Below are positions 1-8,217 of a stretch of DNA of 23,219 nucleotides, piece after piece. Every line of letters starts with the position of its first letter. Within the stretch, counting starts at the first letter, position 1. The notes beneath the pieces were generated by a model. It had not been told where the DNA came from. It saw only the letters and a program-made list of their open reading frames with translations, and searched no databases. The stretch comes from Paratrimastix pyriformis (Eukaryota; Preaxostyla; Paratrimastigidae). The stretch is taken from contig JAPMOS010000367.1 in assembly GCA_027972325.1 (NCBI GenBank), positions 1 through 23,219 on the forward strand. The letters are read 5' to 3'. The translations under genes and the position numbers were made by a program.

Positions 1-17
1 TCCCAAAACTACAGTTA

Positions 18-50
18 TACTCTAGGAACACTCCCGTGTTCCTCGGAGTA
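18..50. other. Short perfect hairpin near the left edge
   Basis: AGGAACAC (24-31) and GTGTTCCT (36-43) form a perfect 8-bp stem around TCCC, and TACTC/GAGTA extends it to 18-50 with a small bulge. The bases up to 394 hold nothing else I recognise; they lie upstream of the gag-like region of D1. Confidence 0.5.
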
Positions 51-394
51 GAGTATCTCTACTCTTTTGATGTAAACGTTGCGATTATCATCCCCTCGCG
101 CAATGAAAGAAAGGAACGGAGTACCGGCACAGATAGAGATGCCAACCCCGGTTCGCGATCCGTTTTTCCCTCTGGCGAAACGCTTGTTTTCTCCCGTCCG
201 AATGTCGAACTTTCCCATCTCTGGGTCTGTTCGCTTCGCACTGTTCCACTGCACCTTTTTGCATTTGGGACCGGACTTGGAGCGCGTTCGCCTCATTCAT
301 TACATCGCCCCCTTTTCTGGTCTTTCTGCGCAGTTCTTCTGAACGTGCTGCGACTGCTCTTGGGGCTCTGAGGCCTCTTTCGGTCCTGACGTCT

Positions 395-1972
395 GTGTCG
401 ACGTTGGTGACGATCATTATTGCATTTCTTTTCAGTACTCCTGGTCCGGTTGCGGCTGTGCCAGTCTCGGCAAGGCCTTTACCGTTGCCGTTGCCTGCGG
501 AGTCAACTCCGGTGCCGAGGTCGGTGTTCGGTATTGTCACCGCTCATTCATCTCATTGCCACAGGAGTCTTTCTGTGGTGGGCCCGAGTTCTACGCCGTC
601 AAGTGCCGGCCAGGACCTAGTGTTTGTGGCTAATTGTTTTGTCTTTTGCTCAAAGAAGTTTTGGCATCTGGTGATCACCAGCCCGGTCGTACGTGTTACG
701 GAATCGCCACTCCCGTCTCCGGGTGTTACCGATCCGGGTGTCCATTTTGTTTTGCGGCCCATTGGGTCCGGGCTCAGGCGGTCCGCCCAGTTCCTCTTCC
801 TTCCACGCTCTTCCGCGGTCCTCTTCGCCCCGCCGCCGCTGCGCATTTCGCACCTGGCAGTTGTCCTCCGGCCTCTGTCCCGTGGCCGTTCCCCGGCGTC
901 TCTTCGCCGTTGGGGCAGCCGTCTTCTGACCGGCGGGTGCCAGTCTCTTCGGCCTCGTGCCCCACCCTCATTCGGCCCCGCCGATCCATTCCGGATCCAG
1001 CCGCTCCGTTGCCGTCGCTTCCCAGGCAGCAGGCGACACCGCCGTGCCCGGTGGTCCAGGGTTCCGCGGCCCGTGCGGGGGGAGTCCTCTGCACGGCCGG
1101 TGGCACGGTCGGAATCTCGGCCGGCGCCTCCGCGCCCGGCTCCGGCCCCATCTCGGTCGGAATCCTTACCTCGTGGCCCGGTCCACCCTCGGGCCGGTTC
1201 CTCCCCTGACGCCCGGTCGGCGTCCGTGCCCCGCGACGTCACCCCTTCGCGGCCGGCGTCCGGGCGTCCCGACCCGCTCCACTCTCGAGCGGCGTCGCCC
1301 CGTGACCAGTCCCCGTCCCGGCCGTCGCCCCATCTGGCCCGGCGTCCTCCGCCACTTCCGTCCCGTCGTCGGCGGTCGCTCAGTCGGGGGTCGGGCTCTC
1401 GCTCTGGGGCTTCGGGGTCTCCCTCGCGATCGTCACGCTCGTCGCGCACGGAGCGGTCCTCGCGCTCGTCGCGCTCGGGTTCGGCGGGCCGTTCTCGGGC
1501 TTCGTCTCGCCTGTCGCGTTCGGGGTCGTCGGCGGCCTCGCCGAGCCGGCGCCCTCCTGCTTCTCCGCGGGCGGCCGTCCGGGACGGCCCTCTGGCTGCC
1601 GCTCCGGATGAGCTGCAGAGACTGAGGGAGCAGAATCAGTCGCTGATGACGCGTATGGCGGCTCTGGAGGCTCGTTCAGCGGCTGGCCCAGCAGAGGACA
1701 TCCCTGCCCCGAAGGAGCCCTTTGCGAAGCTCCTCCGAAGGGAGAGAGTCCTGGAGGAGCGGCTAAAGCTCCAGGCCGCGGGGGTGCATATGCCCCTCGC
1801 GGCCTTGGTCGACTACAACGAGTTTGGCCTGGACGTGGCCTTTGATGATGCCGTATACCCGCCGCGGACTATATCGCTGCGGTCCGTGCGGCGGTTGGGC
1901 CGGTCCGGGTTCCCAACTTGCATGCGGACGTACCTCCCGCGATCATGGAGGAGCGTCAACGCACGTCCCTGA
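395..1972 (+). pseudogene. Gag-like ORF1 of D1, arginine/serine-rich with a coiled coil (fossil)
   Basis: This long open frame has a Pro/Arg-rich first half. A strong arginine-serine tract lies at about 1340-1560 (runs such as SRSSRSSRTERSSRSSRSG), followed by a short predicted coiled coil around DELQRLREQNQSLMTRM at about 1605-1670. After it comes a helical region with PFAKLLRRERVLEERLKLQ. RS-rich N-termini and basic C-termini are compatible with a nucleic-acid-binding Gag protein; the assignment rests mainly on position inside a DIRS-type element. The region continues in other frames to about 2680, where an Arg/Gly/Phe-rich tail ends. The true start codon is uncertain: the first 400 bases of the frame are unlike protein. 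It is a fossil with a few breaks. Confidence 0.5.
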
Positions 1973-2331
1973 CCCGCCTTCTTTCGGCCCCGCGGCCATT
2001 GGGGTTCCCATCTGGAGCCCCGATCCTACCGCCCCCTCCGGTGAACTACTTCTTGGACTCGGTCGGCAAGAGCCGACGCGAGCGCCTGGAAGCCGGGGCT
2101 AAGAGACTCCAGACCCATATCGGGTTCCTTGTGCTTGAGTCACCGTGAGTCGCGGAGCTTTCCCGGTTGGCTGTTCTAGGCCACCGGAAGTCGCTGCTCC
2201 CGATGCTGGTGGGGCTGGCGGGTGGGAATGAGGAGCGGGCGAGGGAGGCCCTTGCCCACCTCATGCCCCCTCTGGATGATGCTGTCAACTTCTTGACCGC
2301 ACTCCAAGAGCAACTTGAAGTCGAAATCGCC

Positions 2332-3006
2332 CTTTTTTCCTTTGTCTTCCTCGTGCCTGGCCCTTTGTCTTCCCCGCAGAGCGCATCGCGGGCAACAAGG
2401 CGGCCGCGGCTCTGTTCAAGGCGGCCAACTTGGGCGTCCCCTCCCTGGCGGGCCGCAAGCACCAACGCGGTTTCTTCCAGCGTGGTCGCGGCTCGGCTCC
2501 TGCGTCCGGCTTCTCTTCCGGCGGCCAGCACCAGCCCTCTTCTGGTTTCTCTGGCCGTCCTTACCGGTTCGCGCGCTTCAGGGGCGGTTTCTCCCGGCCC
2601 GGGCCTGCTGCGGGGGCGCCTCCAGCGGCCTCCACTCCTGCGCCGCAGCGGCAGCAGAAGTTCCAGCGGCCGCGCCGCTAAGCCATTGGAGGTGGTTTTT
2701 CCTTTTGTGACCTCGTTCTGGCTTTTTTCCTCTCTTCTTCTTAACTTCGTGCTGGATTTTCGCGTGGTAGGTCTTCTCACCTCAACCTCGCGGTCCTTTT
2801 CCGTGGTCTTTCCTTCTTTGCTGACTTTTTCCTACTTATATGTTAGTTCCCCCACCCTTCCCATCCCATTTTGGATTGGATTCGACTCGAAACGACGGGG
2901 TGATGTGGACTATTTTCAGTTTTATTTTTATTATTATTATTCTTTGAATGTCGGGTGAATACGGAGACTAGTCATGAGCACAGCCCCCCCCTTTGTAGCT
3001 CATCCA
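2332..3006 (+). repeat. Right-end module of D1, direct duplicate of 19860-20532
   Basis: About 670 bases match 19860-20532 almost perfectly; the differences I see are single-base length changes in homopolymer runs. The module begins in a pyrimidine-rich stretch ending in CCCCGCAG at about 2389, which looks like a 3' splice site. It continues with a basic RG/GF-rich gag C-terminus (to 2681), a 200-base pyrimidine-rich tail, the inverted terminal repeat (about 2894-2975) and the outer extension to 3006. Introns are known in some DIRS1-like elements, so a splice acceptor here is possible but unproven. Confidence 0.8.
2894..2975 (+). repeat. Inverted terminal repeat of the DIRS family, D1 right copy
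   Basis: The stretch runs from CGACGGGGTGATGTGGAC through an ATT-rich run to GGAGACTAGTCAT. It is repeated in direct orientation at about 20416-20503 and in inverted orientation at about 14970-15052. The two copies bracketing element C face each other, as inverted terminal repeats should. Confidence 0.8.
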
Positions 3007-3560
3007 GGATCTTCCAGTCCTCCGGGTCCAGCCACCGAGACAGGAAGTCGGGCCGGTAGTTTGTCCGGCCTGGGACATGAACCGCCACGAGACGAATGCC
3101 CAGCTCGGAGACGAGGTCGAAGAGACGCCGCAACCCCGCATTCATTTCCGGCGAGGTCGACTTCCACTTCGTGACCCCCCAGACGACCGCGGAGTTGTCG
3201 CAGCGCCAAAGCACCTGCCGACCCCTCACAGCGTCGGCGAAGGTGCGCAGCGTGAGGAAGCCCGCTTCCAACTCCAGGGGTGAGATCGAGTGGGGATCCA
3301 GCTCGAGGGGCCACAATCCCCTCGTCTCGCGATACTCCCCCCTCCGTGTGCGGAGGACTCCCGCCCAGGCGAAGAAGGACGCATCCGTCTGTATCACCAC
3401 CTGGGGTCTCGGCGGGGCGAACGACGCGCCGTTGCAGCGGGACAAATTGTCCCGCCACCAGTGGAGATCCGCACGCGATGGATCGTCCAGGAGCGCCACT
3501 GCCTCCCAACCGCCGGGGCCCCTCCTCGTCTTGGAGGCCAACCGGTTCAAGTTGGGCAGG
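3007..3560 (-). pseudogene. RNase H fragment of an older DIRS-like element A (fossil)
   Basis: Read on the minus strand this is an RNase H domain with the four expected acidic positions in order: TDASFFAWAGVL, LELEAGFLTL, LWRCDNSAVVWGV, and VPGRTNYRPDFLSRW. The spacing and the phrases ADLHWWRDNL and SPLELEAG closely parallel the RNase H regions of the two other DIRS elements here, which also place it after a reverse transcriptase. No reverse transcriptase belonging to it is recognisable upstream; from about 3600 on there is minisatellite. Its downstream end is cut by the terminus of D1. It is a fragment of one domain only. Confidence 0.75.
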
Positions 3561-3654
3561 CAGGACCGCCTCCCGGAGGCAGGACAGGGAGCGATGGGGG
3601 CCGGTCCTGCTCTGACGAGCCGGCAATGTAAGACGGCGACGCGGGTCGCTCACG

Positions 3655-4060
3655 CATGGATGGGGGGGTATCAGGAGGCGGCGGGGGTTGGTCAGGCTCA
3701 GATGAGCCGGCAACGTCGCATAGTGAGACGGGTCGCTCAGTCTCAGGAGGTGGTGGCGGCAGGTCAGAGAGCTGCGGGGGTTGGTCAGGCTCAGATGAGC
3801 CGGCAACGTCGCATGGTGAGACGGGGCGAACAGTCTCAGGAGGTGGTGGCGGCAGGTCAGGTTGGTCAGGCTCAGATGAGCCGGCAACGTCGCATGGTGA
3901 GACGGGGCGAACAGTCTCAGGAGGTGGTGGCGGCAGGTCAGGTTGGTCAGGCTCAGATGAGCCGGCAACGTCGCATGGTGAGACGGGGCGAACAGTCTCA
4001 GGAGGTGGTGGCGGCAGGTCAGAGAGCTGCGGGGGTTGGTCAGGCTCAGATGAGCCGGCA
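3655..4060. repeat. Minisatellite with 81- and 93-bp units
   Basis: The landmark GTCAGGCTCAGATGAGCCGG starts at 3691, 3784, 3865, 3946 and 4039, giving periods of 93, 81, 81 and 93 bases. The 12-base difference is the presence or absence of a segment near AGAGAGCTGCGG. All periods are multiples of three, so several frames on both strands stay open and encode Pro- or Gly-rich repeats of 27 or 31 residues. I take these frames as a by-product of the repeat rather than a gene. The array abuts the inverted repeat that begins at 4060. Confidence 0.9.
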
Positions 4061-4109
4061 ATGGTGGGATAGCCGAGTAATCTCTTCCCCAAACAAACCC
4101 AAACCAAGA
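4060..4109 (+). repeat. 50-bp inverted repeat, left copy
   Basis: The stretch starting AATGGTGGGATAGCCGAGTA and ending CCCAAACCAAGA is the perfect reverse complement of 5783-5832. It is followed by AAGAGTGAACAC, which is shared with the third copy at 5869-5912 but not with the inverted one. Confidence 0.9.
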
Positions 4110-5011
4110 AAGAGTGAACACTTGCACAGCAAGCACGCAAAACGGCACTGACATCCAAAAATTTTATCAAAAGAATTTGACATGTCATGTCAGTGCCGGC
4201 AGTCGACTCGTCCTTTAAGCATAAGCCCATTCGGACGACGACACGCCAGCCACCGACGCAGAGTACGGTGGGAAGGGAGTCAGTACCGCGCAACGCAGTA
4301 AAACAATCCAGCTGGGAGTCACAGCTCCCGAAGGTTTCAAAGAAAACGACGAAGAGAGATTCATGATCAACCATGCGAACCCCAAACATCTCCTCAAGCG
4401 GGTCGCGACCCGCCCCGGGGGGTGCACGTCTAGTCAGGGAAAGAGGAGGCTGGAGAAAACCCCGACGCACCGCTGTAACCGGTCAGCAAAAAACAGGTGG
4501 GAGACGAGAAGCCACAAATAAAAGGAGGGGCGAAACCTGCAAAGGCCCCGAAGGTACCGAGTCTTCCCGTACCCGGCACCCTCCTTAGGGAGTCCTTCCC
4601 TCAACGGGTCGGACTCCCCGCATAAAACAAGAAGATCGGACAAAACAGCGAGAGGACTCGTTGTCCGGCATGGCGCGGGCCAAAGGCACGCGTCGAGAAA
4701 AACGCAGAGCACGACGGAGCCGCGACAGGCACCTTGCCTCGCAGATCCCAGGAGGGTTCTCCGACCCCGTGCTCGCGGCCTCTTCGTCACCAGTCGCCGA
4801 CCGACGCCGATGAAGAGGTGGAGGCACCCTTGCCGTGTGGGCGTCAAGTTCTGTAAAAGAACAAGCCCCCCACCAAAAAGCCAAACCCCGAAGGGAGAGA
4901 GAGCACAAAAGGTGACGTATCGATCGCCACTTCAGAGTGCTCAACCAATATCCCTCCCGCGAGAGGGAGGTGTGTGGTGGAGTGATCGGGGGTGGTTCAC
5001 GGGGACAACGA
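4110..5011. other. Non-coding stretch without recognised genes
   Basis: I recognise no gene here on either strand; the open frames are short and have no family resemblance. A perfect 11-base inverted repeat, GGCACTGACAT at 4144-4154 and ATGTCAGTGCC at 4187-4197, encloses an AT-rich loop that itself contains the palindrome GACATGTC. The rest is GC-rich unique sequence. Confidence 0.5.
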
Positions 5012-5300
5012 CCACGATGAAATCACATGAGCTGTCGTCAAATCAAAACAGACGGCAGTGAAAGAAAAACCCCACCCCCCCATATGAACGAGGAGGAGGT
5101 ATGGTGTCCACCACGACCACGATAAAGCCACATGGCTGTTGCCAACAAAACGGTGGTGAAAGACAACACCCCGCACCACGATGAAGTCCCTCGAGCTGTT
5201 GTCCATTCATAGCAGACCAGGGGAAAGACAACTCCCACACCGCTATGAAGGTGCATGCTGGGTGTCCTACAAGAGCACAACGAGCAGGATGAACCCATAA
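5012..5300. repeat. Degenerate tandem repeat, about four copies
   Basis: Related units begin near 5012 (CCACGATGA), 5117 (CCACGATAA), 5176 (CCACGATGA) and 5240 (CCGCTATGA). They share a following segment that ends in variants of GAGCTGTTGTC and then AAAGACAACNCC. The spacing varies from about 59 to 105 bases, so this is an old, diverged array. Confidence 0.5.
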
Positions 5301-5396
5301 CCCATAAGCTGCAAGCAAAGTACCTGGGGTGAATAACCACACCTCATTCACCCCACCATGATTACCCAATCACATCTGACGAGGGTGAATGAGGGT

Positions 5397-5463
5397 GAAT
5401 GAAGGGGGAACTCCGCGTAAGCCGGGAAGTATCACACACACACACACACACACGAATGAAGGG
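5397..5463 (+). mobile_element. Tiny (CA)n-tailed retroposon with 10-bp target-site duplication
   Basis: A 47-base insert (5407-5453) is bounded by the perfect direct repeat GAATGAAGGG at 5397-5406 and 5454-5463. The insert begins GGAACTCCGCG, contains AAGCCGGGAAGTATC, and ends in a (CA)n run that reaches the right-hand repeat. This is the signature of a heavily 5'-truncated target-primed insertion, of LINE or SINE type. The same 3' end occurs at 6944-6984. The short length and the nearby GAGGGTGAAT repeats make chance similarity possible, but the match is exact at both edges. Confidence 0.65.
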
Positions 5464-5782
5464 TGGTGACTTAAGGGCAAAACGGCCCCGATAAGGCCCC
5501 CCACACTGTTGTCAAAGGGAATCTAACAAGCTTGAAACCCAGCCACACATTGCCTCTCCCACGAGGCAGGCCAACTGACTTGTCAATCAGATCGTGTGGA
5601 TGAAAAGGCAACAGTAACGCCAAGGCAGCACGTAGTAAGACAGCGCCGTGAAGACAAAATGCCCACCATCATTCACTGTCTGTGGGTACACGTTGACGTG
5701 CAGCTGTCGAGAGTTCGCGGGGAAAGCAGAAACAAACAAACCCAGTGCCCCTCATCAGGCAGGGAGGTGGGTGGGAGACTTG

Positions 5783-5912
5783 TCTTGGTTTGGGTTTGTT
5801 TGGGGAAGAGATTACTCGGCTATCCCACCATTCTCCTTCACGAGTTCGGAGAACGAGGGACAGCCTTCGTGGGATAGCCCCAAACAAACCCAAACCAAGA
5901 AAGAGTGAACAC
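5783..5912. repeat. Hairpin made of two inverted copies of the 50-bp repeat
   Basis: The left arm 5783-5832 is the perfect inverse of 4060-4109. The right arm 5869-5912 is a third copy, in the same orientation as the 4060 copy and lacking 13 internal bases (the GAGTAATCTCTTC segment). Together the arms form a long hairpin around a 36-base loop. I see no transposase between 4110 and 5782. This could be a terminal-inverted-repeat element remnant or a fold-back repeat. Confidence 0.75.
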
Positions 5913-6189
5913 CATACCAAAGGAATAGCTTTCCCCACCTCTTAACTCGACAACAAGCTCCTCTCGGCCGATGAGCCGACTCTACCCATGCCCATCCGGG
6001 TGTTGGGAGTGCGCGTGCCGGAGGGGCAGCACACCAGAAGGAGCATTAAACAGGTGAGACATACCCACTCCACAGTGTCCCCCCGCATGTGCCGGGGTCG
6101 CCCCCGAAAGGTGCCGAGTGCTGCCGTTGCTTCCGGCAGAGAGGCACAGCCCGCCTGGAAAAGGCATCAGTCGATGCGAATGCAGGCAT
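5913..6189. other. Non-coding stretch without recognised genes
   Basis: Unique GC-rich sequence lies between the hairpin and the minisatellite. Short open frames exist on both strands, but none resembles a known family. Confidence 0.4.
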
Positions 6190-6870
6190 GAACAGCCTCA
6201 CACCGCCCCCAGCAAAACCCCACGAAGATGGTGCTGGTGTGGTGGTTCCGATCTGAAGGTGCTGGTGTGATGCCGCTGCTGGTGTGAGAGTGAACGCCAG
6301 GAGGCATGTGAGGCACACAGGCCCGCCCCCAGAAGCATCACGCAGCTGTCCTGGTATGCCAGGACGCATTCAAGGGCATGATGAGCACACAGGCCCGCCC
6401 TGAAAAACACCACTCCAGTGGTGCTGTGTGATGGTGTCGGCGTGATGCTGCTGCTGGTGTGAGAATGTACACCAGGGGGCATGTGGGCACACTCAGGCCC
6501 GCCCTGAGACGCATCAAGCAGCTGTCCTGGTGTGCCAGGACGCATTCAAGGGCATGATGAGCACACAGGCCCGCCCTGAAAAATCACCGCACTGGTGGTA
6601 CTGATGATGCTGTTGGTGTGTGAGAGTGCACACCAGGGCTTATGGGGGGGCACACTCAGGTCCGCCCCCAGACGCCTCAAACAGATGTCCTGGTGCCAGG
6701 ACCCATCCAAGGGCATGATGAGCACACAGGCCCGCCCTGAAAAATCACCGCACTGGTGGTACTGATGATGCTGTTGGTGTGTGAGAGTGCACACCCAGGT
6801 CCGACCCCAGACGCATCAAACGGATGTCCGGGTGTCCCAGGACCCGATGCGCACACAGGTTTCGCCCCGA
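6190..6870. repeat. Minisatellite with 160-176-bp units
   Basis: The block ATGAGCACACAGGCCCGCCC recurs at 6381, 6557 and 6718. It is followed each time by a diverged copy of a TGGTGNTGNTGNTGGTGTG segment, a GCACACTCAGGCCCGCCC segment and a CTGTCCTGGTGTGCCAGGAC segment. Partial copies extend to both sides. Each unit contains a shorter internal duplication of the ACAGGCCCGCCC block. Minus-strand frames stay open through it but look like repeat translation. Confidence 0.8.
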
Positions 6871-6943
6871 GAAAACGTCAAACTGATGGAGCGTGTGGTG
6901 GTGATGGGATCATGTCACCCGCGGGCTTCGGCCCGATTCCGGA

Positions 6944-6984
6944 CTCGGCGCAAGCCGGGAAGTATCACACACACACACACACAC
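6944..6984 (+). mobile_element. Second copy of the (CA)n-tailed retroposon 3' end
   Basis: The sequence CTCGGCGCAAGCCGGGAAGTATC followed by a (CA)n run matches the insert at 5407-5453 except for a couple of bases. I could not find a target-site duplication here, so the 5' limit is unknown and may lie further left. The last bases before the tail, AGTATCACA, also end the (CAA)n-tailed retroposon at 7025 and 9634. Confidence 0.5.
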
Positions 6985-7353
6985 GTGGGTTGTCGGGAGC
7001 CCCGACCACCTGGACCCATCGAATGTTGTTGTTGTTGTGATACTATTTCGACTGCCAGTAACTGCGCGCAAAACACAGAAAACTGAAACAGAAGAAAATC
7101 CGTTCATCCGGTCGAAACCGGCGGGTAACATGCCGACCTACACCCCCTCAGGGGTAGGCGCACAGACGGCATGGCGGGAAAGAGAGAGACTGGAATGTCG
7201 CCAGGAAACAGAATCGTTCAAACACTTGACAGCAAACAGAAGGAACATCAAAAGAAAGAACGGGGCAAGGGGGGGGGACAAAAGGATCCAACACTGAGAC
7301 ACGGGACACGAGGAACAATGAAAGGGGGCGAAGGAAGCAAAAGACAAGAACAG

Positions 7354-8149
7354 TTAGAACGAAAATATTCCCGAACCCAGCCTGGGGGGCGGAACCCATC
7401 CACCATGACCTACCACCTCGGTAGGACAGGCGCACGGGCCCCTGAATCCACCACCCCACACACGTTGCTCCCTTCCCAAAGGCCCACGGTTGGCAACAGG
7501 CGAGAGGTCGGAGAGGCTAATCTTCGGAGGCACGGCAGAAGCGGCATGGTCGGGCGTCGAGGTAGCACGAGCGGGCGCAGCAGGCACAGCAGACAAAGGG
7601 GACACACCAGCAGCAACAGAGGCAGCAACAGGGGCAACAACAGGGGCAGCAACAGGGGCAGCAACAACAGGGGCAGCAACAGGTGCAGGTGCAGGTGCAG
7701 GTGCAGGTGCAGGTGCAGGTGCAGGTGCAGGTGCAGGTGCAGGCGCAGGCGCAAAAGCCGGAGCATGAGATGAAGTCGGAGCCGGAACAGGTGCCGGCTT
7801 GGCGAATGGGTTCGCCAAGGTGAGAGGTGCTCTTGGGGCAGCGGAAGAGGCAAATGGATTGCTCGAAGAAGGGGAACGGGCTCTCTCCTTCTTCCCCGCT
7901 GGACGATCGCCATCGATGATCGGGTGGCGAGTTCCACCTCCACCTCCAAGTTGCTTTGGACCACGGTATGTAGTCTCCCCAACAGATAGGAGGACTCGTT
8001 CTGGCGGTGTGCGGTGTTTGTCCACAGACGAGCCGCGCGATGATTCTTGTGGCACGTGGCAGTCGAAAGTTCGCACATTCGATTGCTGGAACAATAAAGC
8101 CCCAAGAAGTTGGAAAATAAACTGGCTGATCGCTTCAGGCTGCTTCTTC
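7354..8149 (-). pseudogene. 3' part of the ORF in the outer retroposon
   Basis: The minus-strand frame starts at the insertion point with KKQPEAISQFIFQLLG and runs through the Pro/Ala tract to the same C-terminus (GSGIFSF) as the inner copy. The Pro/Ala tract differs in length: here there is a run of ten AGGTGC hexamers on the plus strand (7681-7740) plus a 12-base GGCAGCAACAGG-type array (7619-7680), while the inner copy has fewer hexamers. This shows replication slippage since the two copies diverged. Confidence 0.75.
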
Positions 8150-8217
8150 GGTTTCCCCCCGGTTGAAGTCTCGGCGTTACACGTTCCCTTTGCTCCGCGT
8201 TCCGCCCGTTTCTGGCC

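Larger units (their letters stand above)
1..3006 (+). mobile_element. DIRS-like retrotransposon D1, 3' part with gag-like region and right terminus (fossil)
   Basis: The element is assigned to the DIRS order because its last 0.67 kb (2332-3006) is nearly identical to the right end of the full DIRS element at 14916-20532, including the inverted terminal repeat and the outer 30 bases. Upstream lies a long gag-like region. No left terminus, reverse transcriptase or recombinase of this copy is visible, so it either begins before the window or is a short non-autonomous relative. The right boundary is placed at about 3006, where the shared sequence ending in CTCATCCA stops and an RNase H fragment on the other strand begins. 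The coding part has a few breaks. The near-identity of its end to element C suggests recent activity. The left limit is simply the edge of the window. Confidence 0.65.

Noticed and set aside
395-1625. Several long overlapping frames on both strands in the GC-rich left part as separate genes
   Set aside because: High GC removes stop codons; only the plus-strand RS-rich frame has composition and context consistent with a gag-like region.
4434-4944. Minus-strand frames of 119-137 residues as small secreted proteins
   Set aside because: Cys- and Arg-rich composition follows GC-rich unique DNA; there is no conserved motif and the overlapping frames are equally open.
4060-5832. A complete DNA transposon bounded by the 50-bp inverted repeat
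   Set aside because: No transposase and no clear target-site duplication could be seen; it is kept only as an inverted repeat.
6781-7086. Frames through the (CA)n and (CAA)n tails as proteins
   Set aside because: They translate simple repeats (His-Thr or Val-Cys runs) and have no other support.
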